This document shows positions 11,955 to 22,541 of a stretch of DNA of 64,000 bases, one piece after another. The stretch is from assembly GCF_018812025.1 (NCBI RefSeq), contig NC_063062.1, forward strand, positions 36,163,228-36,227,227, given 5' to 3'. The notes under the pieces were generated by a model. The model searched no databases, had not been told where the DNA came from, and saw only the letters and a program-made list of their open reading frames with translations. Numbering within the stretch: the first letter of the stretch is position 1; every line of letters starts with the position of its first letter. This DNA comes from Megalobrama amblycephala (Eukaryota; Chordata; Actinopteri; Cypriniformes; Xenocyprididae). The translations under genes and the position numbers were made by a program.

Positions 11955-12259
11955 TATATCTCTGCATCAGAACATCGTAGAGACATGGGGGTTGGCTTAT
12001 ATTGTCAAGCAGCCTTTGGAGTATCATCATTGGCAGCTGGCAAGCCACTCCCTAGCAACCAAACAGAGTACCCTAGCAACCGTTTTGAAAGACCTATATC
12101 TCTACATCAGAGCATCGTAGAGACATGGGGGTTGGCTTTTTTGACTTATGTTAGCAAACTGAACTTGCAACATGTTACACATGCTAGAAGTGAACAGCTA
12201 CATGATAATACTGAACAGCTACATGATAATACTGATTAGCTAAGTGGTAAAGTGGGCTG
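11955..12259 (+). repeat. CCTAGCAACC-family repeat, copy 3, right part
   Basis: Resumes exactly after the TAT duplication with ATCTCTGCATCAGAACATCG, matching copy 1 near 2915. It contains two near-identical units of about 120 bp (each with ACATCGTAGAGACATGG or a one-base variant) and a short 21-bp duplication (GAACAGCTACATGATAATACT) at 12192-12233. The hAT duplication AGAACATG follows. Confidence 0.72.
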
Positions 12260-12694
12260 AGAACATGTAGGGCTGTCGCGGTTAAGAAATTTCCCTTGCG
12301 GTTATTATGGGTGGCTCAATAGCGCGATAGGAGGTACTACCGCCGTTTTTTTTTTTTTTTTTAAAACAAACCTAATTTTACGGCATACAAAGCTCTATTG
12401 TTGAGTTATTATGTGTCATTGTTGCTTTTTAACTGACAGAGACACATTTTAAAACATTTTGTTTTATTGTTAAATCCAAAACAGCAACAAGAACTTGCCT
12501 TTTCCCATTTAAAAAATAAAAAATAAAAGAAACCAAAGAACTCTAAAGTATCACATGAAAACAAGCAATAAGAAAATGCCTTTTCCAATTTGAAAAACGA
12601 AAGAAATCTAAAGTATCACATTAAAACAATGTGTAGGCCTATGTGAAAATACAGAGAATAAACGAAACATTACTTAAGTGTTAACTAATGTGAT

Positions 12695-13453
12695 TTAGAC
12701 CTCGGTTATCATGTCCTTGTTTCGCGCTAGGAAAACCATCATATTAACCTTATGTGGTTTCAGGGAGGATCGGATGGGGGTAACAATATTCCCAGCGGCA
12801 CTGAAAACTCTTTCCGACGGTGTGCTCGTTGCACAAATACACATGTATTTGCGCACGACTTTGGACAGCAGTGGAAATCTAGACTGATTATCGCGCCACC
12901 AGGACAGTGGATTCACGTTGGAGTCGATGCACTCTTCTTGCAGATAGCGCATGAGCTCGTTATCTGCTCGCGCTCTCTTGGGTATGGGCGCTGACGCGGA
13001 GGTTGCCCGTGACTTCAGTAGGTCTCCAAGAGTCTTTTTCTTTACTGGTGGTGGCACCATCATTTGCCCTTCTTCTCCAACCACTGACGCACTGGTCTCC
13101 TCGTCCTCCACTCCCATCATCTCTTCAATGAGTGCGGATTTTGTCTCAGTGTCATTTATATGATCGCCCTTATAGCGAGGATCTAAACAACAGGCCTTTT
13201 CCAAAAGTTTTTGTAAGGCAGCTGGTTCGTACTTCCCCTGTAGAACACTACACATTTTGTGCTTTATGTTTGATGTTAAGGTGGTATCCTCGTTTGATGG
13301 TTTAAGAATATCTTCAGTGAGGAGTTTCAGGACAGGTTTCACTGAAGATACTGTAACGTAGCTCTCGCCAGACAGCAGATCCGTAAACTCAGCCGCGGGT
13401 TTAAGCGCTGCATTCACAGACTCAAGGACAGCGATGTCCTGCCAGCTTGGATT
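12695..13453 (-). pseudogene. hAT transposase, C-terminal half
   Basis: Encodes the part of a ZBED1-like hAT transposase after the gypsy insertion. Visible are LNPSWQDIAVLE and the SGESYVTVS stretch, the basic and acidic linker, and the C-terminal dimerisation region with WWRDNQSRFPLL and SERVFSAAGNI (the Glu of SERVFS is the third acidic catalytic residue of the family). The frame runs through the TSD without shift, so the gene was open when the retrotransposon landed. A separate entry covers the N-terminal part at 23047-24418. Together the coding length is 600 codons, close to the family norm. Confidence 0.9.
13449..13453. repeat. Target-site duplication GGATT (left copy)
   Basis: Matches 23047-23051 exactly and marks insertion of the gypsy element into the hAT gene. 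Confidence 0.95.
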
Positions 13454-13931
13454 TGTCACGGAAAGAATGATGGATGCAATAGCAAGTTAATCTCTTTTAT
13501 TAAGAGCTTCACACACAGATGGTCAGTCACAGATAACACAACGAACACAGCAGGAGAGTGGTGACGCAGGGACCTCGATGGGCGATGAGAGTCCAGATGA
13601 ATGGTGACTGGTGAAGTGCGTCCGTGAAACAGTGCCGTGTAATCCGTGGGTGAAATCCAGAGAACAATCCAAACGAGGAAACAGGAAACAACGATGAGAA
13701 CTCCAGTCCAAGGAACAAACAACACGAGCAAACACGAGACAACAACACCAGGACTCCAAACAACGATCTGACAAACATGAGACAAAAGACAAGGCGTTAT
13801 ATAGGCAGGTGTAATTGCAAACAGCTGCCGCTGATCAGATAATCAGCGGCGACGCCCACACGAACAATCAGGTGACACACTACAGAACACACAGACACCA
13901 GAATGAGACAGCGGATTCATGAACCGTGACA
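13454..13931 (-). repeat. Gypsy 3' LTR
   Basis: 478 bp, TGTCACGG...CCGTGACA. Compared with the 5' LTR it lacks one copy of a GAGCAAACAC tandem unit, which accounts exactly for the 10-bp length difference. Minus-strand reading frames inside it are not genes. Confidence 0.95.
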
Positions 13932-13950
13932 GTACCCTCCCTCCTAGGAA
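13932..13950 (-). other. Polypurine tract
   Basis: On the minus strand AGGAGGGAGGG lies just before the 3' LTR. This is the usual primer site for plus-strand DNA synthesis and confirms minus orientation. Confidence 0.85.
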
Positions 13951-14675
13951 CGCCTCACGGCGTTCCCAGAGCTCCTTACCTGTCGATTGTAATCATCGAT
14001 GAGGGAGTGATCCAGGATGTCCCTGGCAGGAACCCAACTTCTCTCCTCCGGACCGTAACCTTCCCAGTCCACCAAGTACTGGAATCCGCGTCCCCTCCGC
14101 CTAGAGTTCAGAATGCGATTGACCGAATAAGTAGGTTCCCCATCTACGAGTCGCGGCGGTGGAGGAACCGGAGTAGGCGGATTAAGATGAGAGTGAAAAA
14201 CGGGTTTAATTTTGGAAACATGAAAGGCGGGATGAATGCTCCTGTACGCTGGAGGTAATTTGAGTCGGACTGCCACCGGACTAATGATTTTGGTGACAGG
14301 GAACGGGCCGATGAATTTAGGAGCTAATTTATTGGCAACGGAGCGGAGCGGAATGTTCTTAGTAGAAAGCCACACTTTTTGACCAACGACGTATACGGGA
14401 GGCTTCGACCGGTGGCGATCAGTATTAGCCTTGGTGCGCGCCCTCACCTGCAGCAGAGTCTCACGGGCTCTGCTCCAAGTGCGGTGGCACCTCTGGACAA
14501 AGGCGTGAGCGGAGGGGACCGCGACTTCAGATTCCAGACTGGGAAACACAGGTGGCTGGTAACCTATACTACATTCAAACGGAGAGAGGCCCGTAGAAGA
14601 CACTGGTAATGAATTATGTGCGTACTCAATCATAGAGAGTTGTTGGCTCCAGGAGGAAGGATTCTTGGACGCCAA
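13944..14675 (-). pseudogene. Gypsy integrase C-terminus with chromodomain
   Basis: Continues the integrase after a single in-frame TGA at 14679-14681. It holds the end of the integrase core (EYAHNSLPVSSTGLSPFE), the GPF/Y-type region (LAPKFIGPFPV), the HPAFHVSKIKP block, a proline-rich linker, and a chromodomain (VNRILNSRRR...YLVDWEGYG.E.SWVP) near the C-terminus. In chromoviruses this domain directs integration to modified histones. Upstream and downstream parts are in frame, so readthrough or a pre-mutation gene would give one polyprotein. Confidence 0.92.
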
Positions 14676-14678
14676 ACA

Positions 14679-15296
14679 TCACAACATTCGCTCCAAATCC
14701 TGGTTGGCTCTCTCGGTCTGCCCATTGGTCTGGGGATGGAACCCAGAGGAAAGACTGACAGTCGCCCCCAGCAGTCTACAAAACTCTTGCCAAAATTTGG
14801 ACACAAATTGGGGACCCCTGTCGGACACCACATCTATCGGGAGGCCATGTAACCGAAAAATGTGGTCTACGACGGTAACCGCTGTCTCCTTAGCAGAGGG
14901 TAATTTGGTTAAGGGAACAAAATGAGTCGCCTTCGAGAACCGGTCCACCACGGTCAAAACGACCGTGTACCCCTGGGAGGGTGGGAGGGCGGTAACGAAA
15001 TCTAGCGCAACGTGGGACCAAGGTCTCGAAGAGACAGACAGCGGTTGGAGTAACCCATCTGGAGGTCGATTGGAAGTCTTACCAGTGCAAACCGAGCAAG
15101 CCAAAACAAAACTGCGAATGTCACGAGCCATAGCTGGCCACCAGAACCGTTGCTTAACCAAAAACCTGGTCCGATTAACCCCTGGATGACAAGCCACGTT
15201 GGAACAATGACCCCATTTGATAACGCAGGACCTTAACTTCTCCGGCACAAACAAACGGTTCGGTGGGCATCCGGGCGGAGGCGTTACCCCTTCTAA
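14679..15296 (-). pseudogene. Gypsy integrase, zinc finger and catalytic core
   Basis: Inserts the cDNA into chromosomes. The HHCC zinc finger ([11 protein letters not shown] ... CSVC) is followed by the DDE core, with the first Asp in VALDFVTAL, the second in VSDRGPQF and the Glu in NGQTERANQ. It ends at a TGA where an arginine CGA codon would be expected, a typical CpG decay mutation. The upstream boundary at 15296 is the Harbinger insertion point. The codons for ALEGV continue across it only if the Harbinger element and one TAA are removed. Apparent coding upstream of 15297 belongs to Harbinger. Confidence 0.92.
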
Positions 15297-15413
15297 AGCC
15301 GCGCTCACACTAGACTTTGAACGTGCTAAATTTTTTCGGACGCCGCTGCGAATATGGGCGGGAGCAGGATATGACATCACGCGCCAAGGTTTCCCCTCAG
15401 TTATTATCACAAC

Positions 15414-16866
15414 ATGGATTCCAATGTGCTTGTACTGTGTCTTTTGCGACGGCGTCGAAAGCGTTTAGAAAGGAAAAGGTTGTGGGTTTATCCTATTCTG
15501 CGGACTCGTAATGAGCGGGGAGAGTTCCATTCATTAATTCAGGAGCTTCGGCTGGATGAGGATCGCCACCAGGAGTACTTTCGACTCTGTCCCGCCGATT
15601 TTGATCGGTTGCTGCTTATGGTCGCTCCGTTGATTGAGAGGCAGGACACCACACTGCGTCAGGCAATAGGTCCCGCAGAACGCCTGGCGATCTGTTTACG
15701 GTGAGTACATTAACATCAAAATATTATGTTATGATGTCTGCAAATGCAATAATAATAATAATAATAATAAATTACCCACTTTGATAGAAACTAGTTTGGG
15801 GCTAGATTAATTTACCAGGCCACCTGCTTTTCACCATTTATCAAATATTTAATACAATTATGTATAGTATTGTGAAGTTTATGATGAAACATACAAAGTT
15901 ATGGGATATTCATTTTAAATAACAATATTATTCATAAAATATTCATTAAAAATAATCTTCAATTTCAGGTTTTTGGCAACTGGTGACTCTTACCACACTA
16001 TTTCCAAAAGCTTCAGGGTGGGAAAATCCACTGTAGTTGGAATAGTGCCATCTGTGGCCACAGCCATTTGGGAGAGTTTGGTAGGAGAGTATATGCCAGT
16101 GCCTCAGGAATCCGATTGGAGGGCGATTGCTGAGGGATTTTCCAGTAAATGGTCTTTTCCACACTGCCTGGGTGCCATTGATGGAAAGCACATCACTATC
16201 AAAGCTCCTGTTGATTCTGGGTCCCTTTATTATAACTACAAGGGACAATTCTCTATTGTTCTTCTGGCAGTGGTAGATGCCAATTACCTCTTCAGAGTAG
16301 TAGACATCGGTGCCTTTGGCAAGAGTAGCGATGGTGGTACGTTGTCTGTGTCTGCTTTTGGAAGAGCTCTGAGAGACGGAACACTGAATCTCCCAGATGA
16401 TGAGCCTCTCCCTAATGCTGAACACCTTGGTAAGGTACCATTTGTGTTTGTTGGAGATGAAGCATTTCCCCTCCGAAAACATCTTCTGCGTCCTTACCCA
16501 GGAAGAGCAATCCCTGCTGACCAGAGGATCTTCAACTTCCGTCTGTCACATGCAAGGAGGATTGTAGAGAATGCATTTGGCATCATGGCAGCTCAGTTTC
16601 GTGTGTACCACAGAGTGATGGAGTTGAGCCCATGTAATGCAGAAAAGATTGTGCAAGCAACCACCATTCTCTACAATTTTATTAGATGGGGTCATCAGAA
16701 TTCTCCTTCCACCACTGGTTCTGCTGACCCAGGTACTGCACTGAATGCAGCTGGACGGATGGGAAGCAACACTGCGTCGCGGGAGGCCCTAGCTGTGAGG
16801 GAGAAATATAGGGAATACTTCAACTCCCCGTGTGGTGAAGTTCCTTGGCAGTATAACCAGATTTGA
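15414..16866 (+). CDS. Harbinger DDE transposase (HARBI1-like), two exons
   Basis: Cuts and joins the element's DNA. Exon 1 is 15414-15700 and exon 2 is 15969-16866. The intron (15701-15968) has GTGAGT at its donor and TTTCAG at its acceptor and keeps the frame through a split arginine codon, giving 394 aa. After a basic N-terminus comes a helix-turn-helix ([19 protein letters not shown]). The DDE_4 core has Asp about 167 in [10 protein letters not shown], Asp about 217 in FGKSSDGGT, and Glu about 296 in IVENAFGIM, all present. VGDEAFPLR is another conserved block. The start is the first Met with the long open frame, MDSNVLV. Length is slightly above human HARBI1. The integrity suggests recent activity, which is inferred. 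Confidence 0.92.
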
Positions 16867-17822
16867 GGAAGTCTGGCTCAGCATAAAAAGGCTCTTTTCA
16901 GAGCCACCTAAATATCAAAGAGTCAATTTTTCCCATATTAATGCCCATGTTAAATTTTTGATAGAATTCAAGTTATGTCTTGGGTACATGGATGCAAAAT
17001 GTATATTATCCTGCTTGTTTACAGTGAAAAAAAAATCCTGGTGTTTACCGCAGATGTTACTCATGATGGATATTACCAGCTGTGTCCAACAACCAAGACA
17101 TCAAGAACATCTCCACTACAATGGTATGTCTCCAAAAAGACTGTCAAACCATTTGAACTGTATTGTCAGTGATGCTAAAGCTTAGTGATAGTTTTAAGAA
17201 AATGTTAAGGTACTAAACGAACACGACAACGTAATGAATTAGGAAAATGTTTTTATTGTTCTTATCAAATGTATTGCCTACCAAAAACAACAATTCCTAC
17301 ATAACAGCAGGAGAAGAGAGCAACTTATTAGAAACTGTTTTTGATAACATATCTTTGAAAGAATATTTTTTTTAGTATTAATTATGACAGTATTTACTTT
17401 GGAGTAAACTACTCCTTAATTGCACTTAAAAACAACTTAATGCACTCAAAACGCATGAGAACTTCTAAGAAATAAGTAATGGGTCACCCAAAAATGAAAG
17501 TATACTGAAATTAAACTTGCCCTCAGGCCATCCAAGATGAGTTTCTTTCTTCATTGGAACAGATTTGGAGAAATTAAGCATCACATCACTTTCTAAGCAA
17601 TGGAGAGAATGAGAGTCCAAACAGCTGATAAAAACATTAGTTATCTACAAGTCAGCTGCTTGAAGAGGAGCAAGTTTTTTTCATTGCTGAGCAAGTTATG
17701 TGACGTATAATTTTTCCAAATCTGTTCAGATGAAGAAACAAACTCATCTTGGATGGCCTGAGGGAGAGTTAAATTGCAGTAGATTTTCATTTTTGAGTGA
17801 CCCATTACTTTAAAGATCATGT
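16867..17822. other. Harbinger intergenic region
   Basis: About 950 bp between the two convergent gene ends, AT-rich, presumably holding both 3' UTRs. A reading frame at 16832-17185 has no recognisable domain. A palindromic-looking pair near 17560-17720 (TTTCTTCAT and GATGAAGAAA) was noticed but not defined. Confidence 0.6.
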
Positions 17823-18580
17823 TCATGAACTGATATTGTACTCAGCCTCGTGTATCAACTGCAGTATCTTTATTTGTAGTGAACTCCTGGTTTCCCTGGG
17901 TAGACGGGAAAGAGCTGGGTGAATGCAGCTGAGGAAGCTGCTTACATCATCCTCTTTTTTCTTTTCTCTCACAATGGACAATATTTCACTTTCAAATTCA
18001 TCCATGGCATCTGATTTTCTTTTTTTCTTTTTAGATGCAGTGGTCCCCTGGCTGCTGGGGACCTGGGTGCTGGGGACCTGGGCGCTGGTGCCAGATATAG
18101 GGACCTGGGTGCTGGGGACCTGGGCGCTGGTGCCAGATATAGGGACCTGGGCGCTGTGGACCTGGACGCTGGTGCCAGATATAGGGACCTGGGCGCTGTG
18201 GATCTGGGCGCTGGGGACAGATATGGGGACCTGGACGCTGGGGACCTGAGTGCTTATGATGGGAACCTGGGACTCAGGGACCTGTCAAGTCAAATTTATA
18301 TGTCTACTTTTCATAGTACACTTTTGTGAAAGCAGCTTTAAAAAATGTCATCCTGTGTCTTGGGCAAACACCTGAGATCTTAAATATAATAAAATATTAA
18401 ATGAAAGTACATGGTAGTCCAAGTCTATTTTCATACAGAATTGCTATATTCTGATGTCTACCTGACTGCTGGTTCTTGGAGTCTGGCTGCTGGGGACCTG
18501 ACTGCTGATGCTGAGGATCTGACTGGTGGGAAACCTGGAAATTTCATTTTAGAAAAATGATTTCCAGTCTTGGAAAAGTA

Positions 18581-18617
<37 letters not shown>

Positions 18618-19346
18618 GAAATTATCTTTTTTTTTTTATTGTAATACATGTATATTTTTTCATAAGTCACAATAGGGAACTATTCTGCAATTGTTCCTGC
18701 ACCTGTTTGCTTGTGCCTGCATTTTCTGATGATTCCTGTCTGATGGTCAGTTGGTCTTTTGGAAGTATTTGTGGATAATTCCCTATTGTGTATCTTTCTG
18801 CCACAAATACTTCAAGAAAACGCATCACATCAAAAAACATCCATCTTCTTCTCTGCCCTCCTTCACTGCCACTTCTCTTACTCTCTCTTTCTATCCTTCT
18901 CTCTCTCATGTAGGTGTCTCTGAGCCCACGCCATTTTTTCTTGCAAGTTTCAACTGAAAAATAAAAGAATATTGCCAAGTTCATGCAGCAGAGTTTGCTT
19001 TTGGAAGTTGACACACATTCAGTCAAAACAAAAATTAGTCATTTTTTCCATATTTTTACTTGTGCGTGCAGGACATTATAGTTCATTTATGTAAGTGAGG
19101 ATAGCAAAATAAACTATTTATATAAACTATTTAAACTATAAACCAAAATAAAATATTATACCCAAAAATCTTGAAATCAGAAATTCTGACATTTTGATCT
19201 GACCAGGTTTTACTTGTGTTATCTGAATTAAGTTTTTTATTCTGACACAGTTTAACTTTGAGATCTTGACATATTTTACATATATATGTCATATTTTTTA
19301 CCATTTTAAACTATAGTGAATATTAATGAATGAAATGTTCAAGGTG

Positions 19347-19382
<36 letters not shown>

Positions 19383-19580
19383 TAAATAAAAAATGATAAA
19401 AATGTGTCCGCATTCAAATGTACCATCTATTCCTGTTTCCATGGACACCGCGAACCATGCAGCTTCTTTTTTAATTTGATTTTTATAATCTTTCAATGAT
19501 GTATTATACAAGATAGGATGCTGCCCTACGGCTAAAATTAGCGCTTCCTCCATTTTTGAATTTCTGTACAGAGAGGTCAT
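17823..19580 (-). CDS. Harbinger accessory MADF/BESS DNA-binding protein
   Basis: Proposed exons on minus: 19580-19424, 18953-18703 and 18281-17823, with GT-AG introns and an unbroken frame of 288 aa. The N-terminus (exons 1-2) is a MADF (Myb/SANT-like) domain: LILAVGQHPILY, DYKN, then VETCKKKWRGLRDTYMRERR. The middle is a repeat of Ser/Thr/Ala-Gln-Val-Pro. The C-terminus ends with KKKKRKSD and a BESS motif (DDVSSFLSCIHPALSRLP). In PIF/Harbinger a Myb-like partner helps the transposase enter the nucleus and bind the ends. A possible extra 73-nt exon (18534-18462) would break the frame if used alone. The MADF call is strong and the exact splicing is inferred. Confidence 0.85.
18046..18281. repeat. 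Coding minisatellite in the MADF/BESS gene
   Basis: Imperfect tandem units built on GGGACCTGGGCGCTGG, some with GTGCCAGATATAGGG. On minus they stay in frame and encode SAQVP/STQVP/PISGT units between the MADF and BESS domains. Copy number is likely variable. Confidence 0.85.
19353..19381. repeat. (CA)n microsatellite
   Basis: Lies in the first intron of the MADF/BESS gene on the minus strand. Confidence 0.95.
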
Positions 19581-19778
19581 GCAGTGACGTATCGATCTTC
19601 TACTGGTCGCGCGTCTTCACGTGATGCGAATTCGCAGGTCAGAGTTCACCAAACTTGAACTTTGGAACGCAACGAAATGCGAATTTTTTCACACGAGCTT
19701 GCGTTTCCGGTCTGACGCATTCGCATGCGTTTGAATGGAAGTCAATGGAACGAAAAGTGCAGTGTGACCGCCCCTTAA

Positions 19779-21581
19779 GGCCGACAGGACCTTCGATTCA
19801 ACCTCCCATGTAAGAGTGGAGACCACTAATGTCTCGGGAAGAATACACTCGGGAGTAGACGGGCGTTAGGAAGGATCAAAAATGCGAGATAAAGAAACAG
19901 GCTTGATGTTTTTGGAGCCCGGGCGGTACGATAGAGAAAAATCAAAACGTCCAAAAAAAAGTGCCCACCAAGCCTGCCTGGAGTTAAGTCTTTTAGCCGA
20001 TCGAATATATTCAAGGTTCTTATGATCTGTCCATACGATAAAGGGTACCCCCGAACCCTCCAACCAATGACACCACTCTTCCAACGCTAATTTGACTGCC
20101 AACAACTCTCTATTACCAATGTCATAGTTGCGTTCGGCTGGAGATAAACGATGGGAAAAATACGCGCAAGGATGCATCTTATCGTCCGTGGGAGAACGCT
20201 GGGATAGTACTGCGCCTACCCCCACCTCTGACGCGTCGACCTCCACCACGAACTGATGCAAAGGATCAGGGGCAATGAGAATGGGAGCCGAAACGAAGCG
20301 GCTCTTCAGTTTGGCAAATGCAGCTTCCGCTGCATCTGACCACCTGAAGGTCGTTCTGGGGGAGGTCAAGGCGGTCAGAGGTGCGGCTAGTTGGCTGAAA
20401 TTGCGAATAAAACGCCGGTAAAAATTGGCGAATCCCAGAAACCTCTGTAGGGCCTTACGGGAATCTGGACTTGGCCAATCCACCACAGCCTTAACCTTGT
20501 CAGGATCCATGCGAACTCCCTCAGATGAGACGATGTACCCTAGAAAAGAAACAGACTGTGCATGAAACTCACATTTCTCCGCCTTGACAAAAAGCCCATT
20601 CTCTAACAGACGCTGAAGCACTCGTCTGACGTGTTGAACATGTTCCTGGAGAGACGAGGAAAATATCAATATGTCATCCAGGTAGACATAAATGAACTGA
20701 TCGACCATGTCTCTCAACACATCATTGACGAGTGCCTGGAAGACCGCTGGACTGTTGGAAAGCCTGAAGGGCATGACCAAGTATTCAAAGTGTCCTCTGG
20801 GGGTGTTAAACGCGGTCTTCCATTCATCCCCCTCCCTGATGGGAACCAAATGATAAGCGTTCCTTAAGTCCAATTTAGTGAAAACGGATGCTCCCTGCAA
20901 CCTCTCGAAGGCTGAAGACATCAACGGCAAAGGATAAGTATTCTTTACCGTGATGTTGTTCAGCCCTCGGTAATCAATGCAAGGTCGCAGAGACCCATCC
21001 TTCTTCCCCACAAAAAAGAACCCCGCCCCCGCTGAAGAAGAGGAAGGGCGGATGAATTTCACTGCCAGAGAATCAGAAATATATTTCTCCATGGCCTCCC
21101 TCTCGGGAGCAGACAGAGAGTATAATTTGCCTTTAGGCGGAGACTTACCGGGTACTAAATCTATGGCACAGTCATAGGGACGATGCGGAGGGAGAGAAGC
21201 AGCCCGGGACTTACTGAACACTTCCCTCAGGTCTTGATACTCTGTGGGCACGTTAGACAAATCCACCGCCTCCTCCTGTAGCACAGAAACAGACACAGTG
21301 GGACAAGCAGACAACAGACAAGACCTGTGACAAAGAGTGCTCCACTTGGTGATGGTGTGCTGCTGCCAGGTTGTGTTTGGTGAGTCAGGGGTGTCCGAGA
21401 ACAATGGGTGCCAGCGGTGAGTCCATGAGCAGAAACTGAGTGTCCTCGTTGTGATTGCCAGAAGTGACGAGAGTGACGAAATCCGTGGAGTGAGAGATGT
21501 CAGGGAGTCGCTGGCCATTGAGTGCGTCGACGGTGATCCGGTGGTTGAGTGGGATGATGGGTAAGTTGTTATGACGAGCAA
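19779..21581 (-). pseudogene. Gypsy reverse transcriptase and RNase H
   Basis: Copies element RNA into DNA. After a spacer the reverse transcriptase shows [41 protein letters not shown], and the catalytic [10 protein letters not shown] near plus 20680. RNase H starts near [17 protein letters not shown], with DIGNRELLA and WTDHKNL. It is open until a stop at 19866; beyond it the connecting codons reach the Harbinger TSD at 19778. The usually invariant MPFGL-N-P block reads [10 protein letters not shown], a Gly-to-Arg change. The frame differs from protease by one base near 21385. Confidence 0.92.
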
Positions 21582-21765
21582 ACTTGGTGTCCATGAAATT
21601 CCCCTCAGCCCCGGAGTCGATCAGTGCCTGGCAGGTGATGTTGTGAGTGGCCCATCTCAGTCTTACCGGCAGGAGAGTGGATGGTGAGGACTTCTCGGCG
21701 GAGATCCCACCCGATAGTAGCCTCTGATTTACTACCGGGCTTGGTCTTTTACTGGACACGATCTG
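21385..21765 (-). pseudogene. Gypsy aspartic protease
   Basis: Processes the polyprotein. The active-site motif [13 protein letters not shown] (D-S-G) lies near plus 21610-21640, followed by the flap region and IVLGHP near the C-terminus, where a stop ends this frame at 21385. It overlaps the end of gag in the minus-one frame, an arrangement used by several gypsy elements for frameshifted expression. No convincing slippery heptamer was found. The next domain is in another frame, so a base has been lost or gained at the protease/RT junction. Confidence 0.85.
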
Positions 21766-22280
21766 AGGAAATGACCCGACACTCCACAGTATAAACATAG
21801 GCCCTGGGATCTCCGCCTTTCTCTCTCTTCCCGGGAAAGCCAAGCTCTCCCTACCTGCATGGGTTCTGGATCGGATGAAGGGCCAACCGTGTCCACAGAA
21901 CTGGCCAACCGGCCCTCCGCTCCTTGTGACTTCGTGCTGGGAAGCTCCAAACGCTCCAGTCGTTGAAGCCGAGCGTCAACTCGTAAGGCGAGGTCGATGA
22001 GTCCATTGAGTGACTGAGGAAGATCCAGGACGTAAATCTCTTTATGGACACGGTCGGCCAACCCATGCAGGAACACATCCCACTGCGCCTCCTCGTTCCA
22101 ACGGCACTCCGCCGCCAGAGTGCGGAACTCTATTGAGTATTCGGCGACCGTGCGGTTTCCTTGCTTGAGTTTGGTGAGCAGTCGAGCGGCGTCCTTGCCT
22201 GCTACCGCACGGTCGAATACTCTCTTCATCTCGGCGGCGAGCGCCTGGAACGAGGCGCAGCATGGATCCTGATTCTCCCA
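21732..22280 (-). pseudogene. Gypsy gag, C-terminal part with zinc knuckle
   Basis: Structural protein. From about 22280 it reads WENQDPCCASFQALAAEM, the retrotransposon gag core (VAEYSIEFRTLAAECRWNEEAQWDVFLHGL), then a CCHC zinc knuckle CLYCGVSGHFLRSC and a stop. The N-terminal half of the capsid region is missing. It is replaced by an inverted 155-bp segment (22281-22435), beyond which the first 35 codons of gag are found. This gag cannot be functional. Confidence 0.9.
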
Positions 22281-22435
22281 CATCGATGATTACAATCGAC
22301 AGGTAAGGAGCTCTGGGAACGCCGTGAGGCGTTCCTAGGAGGGAGGGTACTGTCACGGTTCATGAATCTGCTGTCTCATTCTGGTGTCTGTGTGTTCTGT
22401 AGTGTGTCACCTGATTGTTTGTGTGGGCGTCGCCG
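22281..22435 (+). repeat. Inverted copy of the element's own LTR/PPT/pol end inside gag
   Basis: Exact-length (155 bp) inverted duplicate of 13847-14001, with about two mismatches. It contains the last codons of pol, the polypurine tract and the first 85 bp (plus-strand sense: last 85 bp) of the 3' LTR. It replaces roughly 200 bp of the usual gag sequence. It lies well inside the element, so it is not part of the normal LTR structure. Confidence 0.92.
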
Positions 22436-22541
22436 TGGGAGCGCGGAGTTGTTGAAGCTGCTGGGAGAGCTCGGACACCTGCGTCACCAGCGTTCGAACC
22501 GCGCGTTCGGTGGAAGATATACTTTCCTGCTGCTGGTCCAT
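22436..22541 (-). pseudogene. Gypsy gag, N-terminal fragment
   Basis: The ATG at 22541-22539 begins MDQQQESISSTERAV, continuing with QVSELSQQLQQLRAPTAT. This Gln-rich coiled start is familiar from fish gypsy gag proteins. It runs 35 codons and then enters the inverted segment. Only 17 bases separate the 5' LTR from this ATG. Confidence 0.75.

Larger units (their letters stand above)
15297..19775. mobile_element. PIF/Harbinger transposon, apparently intact
   Basis: 4479 bp inserted in gypsy pol at a TAA target, duplicated at 15294-15296 and 19776-19778, the 3-bp TWA signature of PIF/Harbinger. The terminal inverted repeats start AG..GCG.TCACACT..ACTTT with 17 of 22 positions matching. It carries two convergent genes: a DDE transposase on plus (15414-16866) and a MADF/BESS protein on minus (17823-19580). 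Neither shows a stop or frameshift with the splicing proposed. It must be younger than the gypsy copy, whose LTRs are themselves nearly identical. Confidence 0.93.

Noticed and set aside
12752..13163. Plus ORFs at the hAT C-terminus
   Set aside because: Antisense shadows of the hAT transposase.
13456..13792. Minus-strand ORFs of 83-109 residues in the gypsy LTRs (also 22561-22907)
   Set aside because: They lie wholly in LTR sequence, are repeated in both LTRs and show no domain.
13926..15189. Plus-strand ORFs over the gypsy integrase
   Set aside because: Shadows of the minus-strand integrase and chromodomain frame.
15946..16482. Minus-strand 178-residue ORF
   Set aside because: Antisense to the conserved Harbinger transposase exon 2.
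20631..20867. Plus-strand ORF opposite reverse transcriptase
   Set aside because: Antisense shadow of the reverse transcriptase catalytic region.
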